A stretch of 21,194 nt of DNA from an uncultured Eubacterium sp. (GTDB lineage: Bacteria; Bacillota; Clostridia; Lachnospirales; Lachnospiraceae). A model generated the notes under the pieces. That model searched no databases. It was not told the DNA's origin and saw nothing but the letters and a program-made list of their open reading frames with translations. The position numbers were made by a program, and so were the translations under genes. Each line of letters begins with the position of its first letter. Positions within the stretch are counted from its first letter, which is position 1. Below, in pieces: positions 6,449 to 12,109 of the stretch. The stretch lies in NCBI GenBank assembly GCA_934317205.1, contig CAKREL010000036.1:1-21194 (forward strand), in the 5' to 3' direction.

Positions 6449-7411
6449 CTATCGAATGGAACTTGTGAATGAGCTTAATTCTCTTCCCAGAATACGTTCT
6501 ACCATCGTTGCTATTTTATAACATTTCTGTTCATCAATACCAGTCTCGATTCCCATCTGATTCAGCATTGTCACAAAATCACAGGTTTCTACCAGACCGG
6601 TTCTACGTGTGTCAAAATAGTAATCTCCGATACCTTTTACCGGAACATTATCAACAATGTTTGCCACCTGACCACCGATACCACCCATGGAGCAGTCAAA
6701 CATTGTCACACCGGCTTCCATTGCTGCATAATAAGCAGTCAACCCCATGCCTCTGATATCATGTACATGGAAACTATGTGCGGATGTATCCGGATATTTG
6801 TCCAATACAGTAGAAAAATATTCAAATACTTTTGCCGGATCTGCAATTCCATCCGGATCGGAATGCTCGATCTCATCAAATCCGATATCAAAACATCTGT
6901 CACAGAATTCATATGCCTTTTCCAATGGCACTTCACCCTGAATCGGACAGCCGAAAATGGTACCGATGTTTGCAAATACTTTTTTTACTCCATGATCATG
7001 TAAAAACTTTACATTCTTTTCTGCTTCTGCAAACAGTTCTTCGTGTGTGCGGTTCATATTTTTTCTTGCATATGCTTCACTGGTTGCAAGCTGTCCACAT
7101 AATACACGATCAATCTGTGCCCCATCTTCCAACGCCTGAATCGTACGCTCACATGCTTTTGTATTTAATGCCAGTACGGTATACTCTACATTTTCATTCT
7201 TCGGCAGACCTTTCAGAACCGCCTCGATATCTTTAAACTGCGGAACATATTTGATATGACTGAATGTTCCGACTTCAAACTTGGTAAATCCCGCATCAAT
7301 CAGTTTATTTGCAATCCAGAGCTTTGCTTCTGTCGGGACAAACATTTCCTCATGCTGGAAACCATCTCTTAAAGTAACATCCATCACTTCCACTTTTTTT
7401 GGTAGTTTCAT
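6449..7411 (-). CDS. HMG-CoA lyase-like DRE-TIM metalloenzyme with altered active site
   Basis: A 320-residue TIM-barrel protein of the HMGL-like family. The DRE motif region is clear (DVTLRDGFQ, Arg15, Asp16, Gln19), and so is the metal pair HVHD (His215, His217). Alignment by eye with human HMG-CoA lyase places the C-terminal loop at GGIGGQVAN (243-251). The catalytic Cys266 becomes Gln248, Asn275 becomes Leu273 and Glu279 becomes Cys277, and there is an insertion of about 16 residues. The GIGGQVAN pattern is closer to the GLGERAGN loop of isopropylmalate and homocitrate synthases or to aldolase loops. HMG-CoA cleavage is therefore uncertain; another Claisen-type or aldol cleavage is possible. 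It is the first gene after the sigma-54 promoter, with AAGGAG before the ATG. The reductase gene follows 108 bases later. Confidence 0.85.
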   Translation of the reverse strand: MKLPKKVEVMDVTLRDGFQHEEMFVPTEAKLWIANKLIDAGFTKFEVGTFSHIKYVPQFKDIEAVLKGLPKNENVEYTVLALNTKACERTIQALEDGAQIDRVLCGQLATSEAYARKNMNRTHEELFAEAEKNVKFLHDHGVKKVFANIGTIFGCPIQGEVPLEKAYEFCDRCFDIGFDEIEHSDPDGIADPAKVFEYFSTVLDKYPDTSAHSFHVHDIRGMGLTAYYAAMEAGVTMFDCSMGGIGGQVANIVDNVPVKGIGDYYFDTRRTGLVETCDFVTMLNQMGIETGIDEQKCYKIATMVERILGRELSSFTSSIR

Positions 7412-7459
7412 CTGTTCTTCTCCTTTTCTATCTTCCTGCAGGTTTGTGACCTATTATAT

Positions 7460-7475
7460 TGCAAAGCCGATGCCA
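7460..7475 (-). promoter_or_regulatory. Sigma-54 (-24/-12) promoter of the HMG-CoA operon
   Basis: On the minus strand the sequence TGGCATCGGCTTTGCA matches the sigma-54 consensus TGGCAC-N5-TTGCW at all conserved positions except C to T at the sixth base, with correct GG-to-GC spacing. A transcript would begin near 7450, leaving a leader of about 38 bases before the ATG at 7411. A sigma-54 activator is encoded directly upstream. Confidence 0.8.
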
Positions 7476-7579
7476 GTTTTACGACTGTATCTTGAAAATT
7501 TGTAAATCCTTCTCGTTTATGCTTATTTTATTTCAAAAAAAAGCAAATTTCATATCGTTTTCCCTGTTTTTTACGATAG

Positions 7580-7612
7580 AAAAAGGATATGACCATTCCA
7601 TCATATCCCTTT
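7580..7612 (-). terminator. Terminator of the sigma-54 regulator gene
   Basis: On the minus strand GGATATGA and TCATATCC form an 8-bp stem with an 8-base loop, extended by AAA/TTT with one bulged base, and the 3' side runs into TTTTT. It separates the regulator transcript from the sigma-54 promoter downstream. Confidence 0.72.
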
Positions 7613-7635
7613 CAAACTATGTTTTGTTTTAAATA

Positions 7636-7703
7636 GTGCCGTTTTTGGCACTCTTTTTTCTATACTTCTGTGTCACATTTGGCACGTTTGTCATTTTTGG
7701 CAC
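7636..7703. promoter_or_regulatory. Three repeated sites, putative activator-binding (UAS) cluster
   Basis: Three 16-bp sites share the form TG(C/T)C-N6-GGCAC. Site 1 (7636-7651) is a perfect palindrome, GTGCC-6-GGCAC, within AGTGCC/GGCACT. Site 2 (7670-7685) reads GTGTCACATTTGGCAC and site 3 (7688-7703) reads TTGTCATTTTTGGCAC. They lie about 195, 229 and 247 bases upstream of the predicted sigma-54 start, in the usual range for enhancer-like sites bound by bacterial enhancer-binding proteins. The adjacent regulator gene product is the likely ligand. Confidence 0.68.
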
Positions 7704-7735
7704 TTTTGATATTCCTTATATCAGCCTTTTCCGAC

Positions 7736-9319
7736 TCAGGACAATTCATAATCTGACAGTTTCCGATAAAAAGTTCTTCTGGAAACCTTTAATTCCTGAA
7801 TCACGGCATTGCGATCCCCATGGCAACGATCCAGTGCAGCCGCAATCACATGTTTCTCATAAGCCTCCATCTGCTCCTTCAAGCTATCAAACTGCATGCC
7901 GTCCTCCAGCAGAGAAAATTTATCCGCCTTTTTTTCCTGCTGCACGGTTTCTCTCGCAGCAACACCGGAAATATGCTCCGGTAAATCTCCCGCACCAATG
8001 GAATCCGATATCGTCAGCACCACTGCGCTTTCCACCACATTTCGCAGTTCCCGGACATTTCCCGGCCATTTATAATTCATCAGTGCCTGATACGCACTTT
8101 CTTTCAGATGTTTTTCTTTCTGGTATTTACGATTAAACGTATCCAGAAATTCATTTGCCAGCAATATAACGTCACTGCCACGTTTTCTGAGAGGCGGTAT
8201 CTCAATGGAAATAACGTTCAGTCGGTAATACAGATCCATACGAAAACTTCCATCCTCGATCATCTGCTCCAGCGGCTGATTTGTTGCCGCGATCACACGT
8301 ACGTCAATTGGAACGCTTTTTTGTCCACCGACTTTTTCAATCTCACCTTCCTGAAGTACACGCAGTAATTTTGCCTGCATGGCCATCGGCAGATCGCCGA
8401 TCTCATCCAGAAAAATAGTTCCACCGTGAGCCAGTTCAAATTTTCCGGCTCGTCCTCCTTTTTTTGCCCCGGTAAATGAACCTTCCTCATAACCAAACAA
8501 TTCACTCTCAATCAATGCTTCCGGAATTGCAGCACAGTTTACCTTAATGAATGGCTGATTCATTCTGGCACTGTTTTCCTGTATGATCTTACAGATGACT
8601 TCTTTACCGGTTCCGTTCTCACCACGAATCAATACCGATGCATCCGTAGATGCCACCATCATCGCTTTTCGGATACAGTTTAGATACACTTCGCTCTCTC
8701 CGATAATATGATTCGTTTTCAAAAAATCTCTGGCACGGATTTCCTGATTGTATTCTTCTGCCACCTGAGAAATACGCTGCACCTCACTTGTCAGATGGTT
8801 CAGTTCCGTAATATCCGTAAATAATGAACATGCTCCAATGAACTCTCCATGTCGATACAATGGAAACATATTTACCGACACATATTTCTGAACGGATTGA
8901 ATCAGCTGTTTTTCCCGACGTTTTGGCTGCTGTGTCTCCAGTACTTCCAAAAGTGCTGCATCTTTTTCAATCTGATTCATATAACGACCGATAATCTTAC
9001 CCGGTGCGACATTCAAAATATCTGAATACGCAGGATTTACATAAAAAATCCGACTTTCTTTATCCACTGCTATGACACCAATATTCAAATGTTCCAGAAT
9101 CTGCGCCATATCCATTGATTGATTCCATTGATAGATAAAACGAAGCCTCTCCGACTGAATGGCTCCCAGCATTTCGCCATTTTCATCCACAATACCAATA
9201 TATTTTTCTTCTGTATTTAGTACACGCTGATCAATATCCCTAATTCGAATTGCTGCCGGAAGAAAACTCTTTGTCTCTACATTTTTTCGGTTCGGGTTCA
9301 TAAAACGTGCAATTTCCAT
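7736..9319 (-). CDS. Sigma-54-dependent transcriptional activator (PAS, AAA+, Fis-type HTH)
   Basis: A 527-residue bacterial enhancer-binding protein. The N-terminal 60 residues contain a stretch resembling half a CBS motif (YIGIVDENGEMLGAI, 40-54). A PAS sensor domain spans about 72-175. The AAA+ domain (about 205-440) shows Walker A GENGTGKE (233-240), the sigma-54 contact loop as GSFTGA (280-285) instead of the more common GAFTGA, Walker B GGTIFLDEIG (299-308) and the conserved WPGNVREL (418-425). A Fis-type helix-turn-helix closes the protein (about 496-522). There is no receiver domain, so it probably senses a small molecule, plausibly the operon's substrate. It precedes the HMG-CoA operon on the same strand, and the sites at 7636-7703 are its likely targets. 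A GGTGGGG sequence precedes the ATG at 9319. Confidence 0.92.
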   Translation of the reverse strand: MEIARFMNPNRKNVETKSFLPAAIRIRDIDQRVLNTEEKYIGIVDENGEMLGAIQSERLRFIYQWNQSMDMAQILEHLNIGVIAVDKESRIFYVNPAYSDILNVAPGKIIGRYMNQIEKDAALLEVLETQQPKRREKQLIQSVQKYVSVNMFPLYRHGEFIGACSLFTDITELNHLTSEVQRISQVAEEYNQEIRARDFLKTNHIIGESEVYLNCIRKAMMVASTDASVLIRGENGTGKEVICKIIQENSARMNQPFIKVNCAAIPEALIESELFGYEEGSFTGAKKGGRAGKFELAHGGTIFLDEIGDLPMAMQAKLLRVLQEGEIEKVGGQKSVPIDVRVIAATNQPLEQMIEDGSFRMDLYYRLNVISIEIPPLRKRGSDVILLANEFLDTFNRKYQKEKHLKESAYQALMNYKWPGNVRELRNVVESAVVLTISDSIGAGDLPEHISGVAARETVQQEKKADKFSLLEDGMQFDSLKEQMEAYEKHVIAAALDRCHGDRNAVIQELKVSRRTFYRKLSDYELS

Positions 9320-9420
9320 TGTTCCCCACCAACTTTCTATCTTCTGCCTTATCCTTTACAACACAGCTAACATCATTTTTCCTCTATGTCATTTCTCCAC
9401 AGTCACACTATTAACTGCTT

Positions 9421-10599
9421 CTACCACAACTTCAACAGCCGTATTGCTTTCCCTGCCAGCTTATACGTCACATTTTCCAGTTCTTTCGAAGCATGTTTCA
9501 GTTCTTCACGAATCGGAATCCCCTGCGGACAGTGCTGCTCACATTTGCCACATCCCACACACTGGGAAGCGCTGGTCGGCGTCTGCCGGAAAATCGTACA
9601 CTGCATATATCCCTTCCGCGCCGTCTTTTTATTCTCACTGTAGATCAGATTATAAAAACTGAACGTGCCCGGGATATCCACATTTTTCGGACATGGCATA
9701 CAATAACCGCAGCCGGTACAGCCTACTTTCATGCTGTGATTGATTGCATCCTTTAACTCATTGACAAACGCTGTCTCTTTCTCTGTAAAGGCTCCTGCCC
9801 GGGTTTCTGACGCGATCCGGCAATTTTCCCGCACCATCTCAATAGAATTCATGCCGGAAAGTACCGTTGTGACTTCCGACTGATTCCAGAGCCAGCGAAA
9901 TGCCCATTCTGCTGCACTGCGTCCGGATGGATGTGCTGCCACCTTCCGTTTTGCTTCTTCCGGTAACAGATTTACCAGTTTGCCTCCCCGCAGCGGCTCC
10001 ATGATCATCACAGGCAGCCCCTTTGCGGCAGCATACTGTAATCCTTTCCGTCCAGCCTGACTGTTTTCGTCCAGATAATTATACTGGATCATACAGAAAT
10101 CCCAGTCATAGGCATCCACCAGTTCACAAAAATCTTTGGTATTTCCATGATAGGAAAAACCAATTCGGTGGATCTCTCCGGACGCTTTCTTCTTTGTAAT
10201 CCATTCTTTAATGCCAAGGCCTTTTAATTTTTCCCATGTTTCCAGATTCGTCAACATGTGCATCAGATAAAAATCAATGTAATTTGTACGTAATCTGCGC
10301 AGCTGCTCCTGAAAGGTCTTTTCCAGACCTGCTGCGGACTTGATCAGATAATGCGGCAGTTTATCTGCAATGTAAATCTGTTCCCTGCAGTGATTTTTTT
10401 CAAAAATCTTTCCCATGGCCTCTTCACTGCCGCTGTAAATATATGCGGTATCAAAATAATTAACCCCGAGTTTCATGGCCTCCAGAATCTCAGATTCCGC
10501 TTTTTCCAGGTTGATCTTTCCATTTTCTTTTGTAAAACGCATGCAGCCAAAGGCAAGCATAGAAACCGGATTCTTTTCTTTATCATATCGATATTGCAT
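9421..10599 (-). CDS. Second aldo/keto reductase with C-terminal ferredoxin-like domain
   Basis: A 392-residue predicted cytoplasmic oxidoreductase related to the protein at 352-1473. The aldo/keto reductase tetrad can be read as Asp50 and Tyr55 (FDTAYIYSGSEE), Lys80 (IADKLP) and His114 (YLMHML). Two Fe-S cysteine sets follow: CTGCGYCMPC (Cys294, 297, 300, 303), which has one residue less than the standard spacing before the last cysteine, and CVGCGKCEQHCP (Cys347, 350, 353, 357). The start at 10599 has AGGAG upstream. The acyltransferase gene ends only 15 bases before it, so the two are probably one transcript, which may continue into the sigma-54 regulator gene 101 bases further on. The substrate cannot be inferred. 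Confidence 0.9.
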   Translation of the reverse strand: MQYRYDKEKNPVSMLAFGCMRFTKENGKINLEKAESEILEAMKLGVNYFDTAYIYSGSEEAMGKIFEKNHCREQIYIADKLPHYLIKSAAGLEKTFQEQLRRLRTNYIDFYLMHMLTNLETWEKLKGLGIKEWITKKKASGEIHRIGFSYHGNTKDFCELVDAYDWDFCMIQYNYLDENSQAGRKGLQYAAAKGLPVMIMEPLRGGKLVNLLPEEAKRKVAAHPSGRSAAEWAFRWLWNQSEVTTVLSGMNSIEMVRENCRIASETRAGAFTEKETAFVNELKDAINHSMKVGCTGCGYCMPCPKNVDIPGTFSFYNLIYSENKKTARKGYMQCTIFRQTPTSASQCVGCGKCEQHCPQGIPIREELKHASKELENVTYKLAGKAIRLLKLW

Positions 10600-10614
10600 A
10601 TTCGTGCTCCTAAC

Positions 10615-11619
10615 TTACTTCTTCCGATTCCCATAATACGGAATCGCAATTTTTCGCAACAACCACTCAAATCCATTCCAGGATAGTCCCAGTGTCAGCC
10701 CCACTGAAATCAGCAGCTGCCATCCGATTTTATTAAATATCAGGTCTTTAAACGGCGTATACATCAAAATCAGAATTACAATTGTATGCAGCAGATAAAT
10801 GCTGAGTGTATTTTTTCCAATTGTTTCAATCACTGAAATTCGTTTTGTGGGCACCCATACAATCAAAATCCAGATCCACAAAAAAGCAATGATCCATGCC
10901 AGAATCCGTGTATACCATGTATACACGCCACCATTAAAACTCTCCGTTCCCCAGAATAACTTTCTTGTACTTACTCTGCTGACCAAAATAAATCCGGCGA
11001 TGATTCCAACTGCCAGAAACATCGTAGCGATTTTAGATTCCTTCGGATTTCTCTGCTTTCCATAATGAAGGAAGAATCCACCATCTTTTTCATAATATCC
11101 GGCAAGAAAAAACGGTAAAAAGTTCATGATTCTGGACATTGCCATAAAGTTTTCCGTATCTGGATTATAACCGATCACAATGCCAAGCACCATTGATAAA
11201 AGCAGATAAGCCACCCGGTGCCTCTTGTTTTTTGTGTCAAATACCGGCAGCAAAAGCTGGTAAATGATCATCGCCATCAAATACCACAGCGTCCACCGCG
11301 GTGTAAAAAACTGCATATCTATTTTTACCGGATGTCCATACATGATACTGTCCAGGATGAAGTCCAGTAAAAAACGAAGCAATTGAAATACGATATATAG
11401 AGGAAAAATCCTTGATAAAATCTTCTTTGGTTCTACTTTTGCAAAATACCCGGATACAAAAATAAAAGCCGGCATATGGAAGCTGAAAATAATCTTATAG
11501 ATAACATCCACTTCCGGCGTATCTGCAAAAGTACTGATCATATGTCCAAATACTACCAGAAAAATCAGCAATGCTTTTATGTTGTCAAAATGATAATTTC
11601 TCTCTCCAGCTATGCTCAT
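10615..11619 (-). CDS. Membrane acyltransferase (acyltransferase 3 / OafA-like family)
   Basis: A 334-residue polytopic membrane protein with about ten hydrophobic segments. The N-terminus has the family layout: a short cytoplasmic start, then a first helix ending in a conserved His (YHFDNIKALLIFLVVFGH), followed by a second helix in FHMPAFIFVSGYF. Members transfer acetyl or other acyl groups from cytoplasmic donors to cell-surface sugars or lipids. Nearby genes do not reveal the acceptor. The start at 11619 has AAAGAGGTG just upstream. The 5' leader region is occupied by the 160-bp hairpin at 11637-11796, which may affect its expression. It is followed at 15 bases by the second aldo/keto reductase gene. 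Confidence 0.85.
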   Translation of the reverse strand: MSIAGERNYHFDNIKALLIFLVVFGHMISTFADTPEVDVIYKIIFSFHMPAFIFVSGYFAKVEPKKILSRIFPLYIVFQLLRFLLDFILDSIMYGHPVKIDMQFFTPRWTLWYLMAMIIYQLLLPVFDTKNKRHRVAYLLLSMVLGIVIGYNPDTENFMAMSRIMNFLPFFLAGYYEKDGGFFLHYGKQRNPKESKIATMFLAVGIIAGFILVSRVSTRKLFWGTESFNGGVYTWYTRILAWIIAFLWIWILIVWVPTKRISVIETIGKNTLSIYLLHTIVILILMYTPFKDLIFNKIGWQLLISVGLTLGLSWNGFEWLLRKIAIPYYGNRKK

Positions 11620-11636
11620 TCACCTCTTTTTTATAG

Positions 11637-11796
11637 ATGTACTCTCGGAATCTTTCTAAACGAGTCATTCTGGCTATATTTCTGATATACTGCTTCCATT
11701 TTCTCGTCGTACACACCGTGTACGCACTGCGAAAATGTCATTGTATATCAAAAATCTATCTCAGAATTCTTCATTTAAAAGATTCCGAGAGTACAT
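11637..11796. repeat. 160-bp imperfect hairpin (MITE-like inverted repeat)
   Basis: Two arms of about 78 bases are reverse complements at roughly three quarters of positions. The outer parts, ATGTACTCTCGGAATCTTT and its complement ending GAGAGTACAT, are almost perfect. The apex is CGTACAC-ACC-GTGTACG (11708-11724), so symmetry runs through the whole unit. TATAG stands directly left (11632-11636) and recurs at the right end (11796-11800), which would fit a 5-bp target duplication. The unit is non-coding and lies between the divergent acyltransferase and htpG genes. Confidence 0.68.
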
Positions 11797-11840
11797 ATAG
11801 TTATCCCGTAGTGAGTATACCGTCTTTTTATAAAAACCGC

Positions 11841-11940
11841 AAGCAAGTTCAAGAAGTATCGCCCGCAAGCGAATTTACTTTTCTGGCTCCTTATGTTTAT
11901 CCCTTCTTGAAGCAAGTTCAAGAAGTATCGCCCGCAAGCG
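11841..11940. repeat. Two copies of a 31-bp direct repeat
   Basis: An identical 31-base unit beginning AAGCAAGTTCAAGAAG and ending CGCAAGCG occurs at 11841-11871 and 11910-11940, with 38 unrelated bases between. The second copy is part of two hairpins: CTTCTTGAA/TTCAAGAAG (11903-11925) and GCCCGC-AA-GCGGGC (about 11930-11943). The first copy lacks both partner arms. The pair lies just upstream of the CIRCE operator of htpG. Confidence 0.75.
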
Positions 11941-11947
11941 GGCTCTG

Positions 11948-11974
11948 TTAGCACTCATTTTAAAAGAGTGCTAA
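11948..11974 (+). promoter_or_regulatory. CIRCE operator (HrcA binding site)
   Basis: TTAGCACTC (11948-11956), a 9-base spacer and GAGTGCTAA (11966-11974) match the CIRCE consensus at every position. CIRCE is bound by the repressor HrcA and is typical of groESL and dnaK operons. Here it stands just upstream of the htpG promoter, so htpG is predicted to belong to the HrcA heat-shock regulon. Confidence 0.95.
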
Positions 11975-11981
11975 TTTTCTA

Positions 11982-12010
11982 TTGACTTTTCATTTTTCGA
12001 GTATTATAGT
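11982..12010 (+). promoter_or_regulatory. htpG: Sigma-A promoter of htpG
   Basis: TTGACT (11982-11987) and TATAGT (12005-12010) are separated by 17 bases. The -35 box begins 7 bases after the CIRCE operator, so HrcA bound there would hinder polymerase. A transcript would start near 12017 and have a leader of about 90 bases. Confidence 0.82.
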
Positions 12011-12109
12011 GTATTTATGCTTTCAGAAGTCCCTCTTTTCATCAGGATTTTTGAACCAAAAACGCTAATTTTTCAAAAATATTTATAAAAAGAAACAGGA
12101 GTGATAAGT

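Noticed and set aside
7636..8136. Plus-strand frame of 166 codons starting inside the activator-site cluster
   Set aside because: Its beginning is the regulatory repeats and the rest is antisense to the sigma-54 regulator; no start signal.
11841..11940. Possible CRISPR array (two 31-bp identical repeats with a 38-bp spacer)
   Set aside because: There are only two copies, the second repeat is part of flanking hairpins, and no cas gene or further repeats are nearby; a REP-like duplication fits better.
11637..11951. Plus-strand open frame of 104 codons upstream of htpG
   Set aside because: It runs through the 160-bp hairpin and the direct repeats, has no ribosome binding site and shows repeat-derived peptide duplication; it is a by-product of non-coding repeats.
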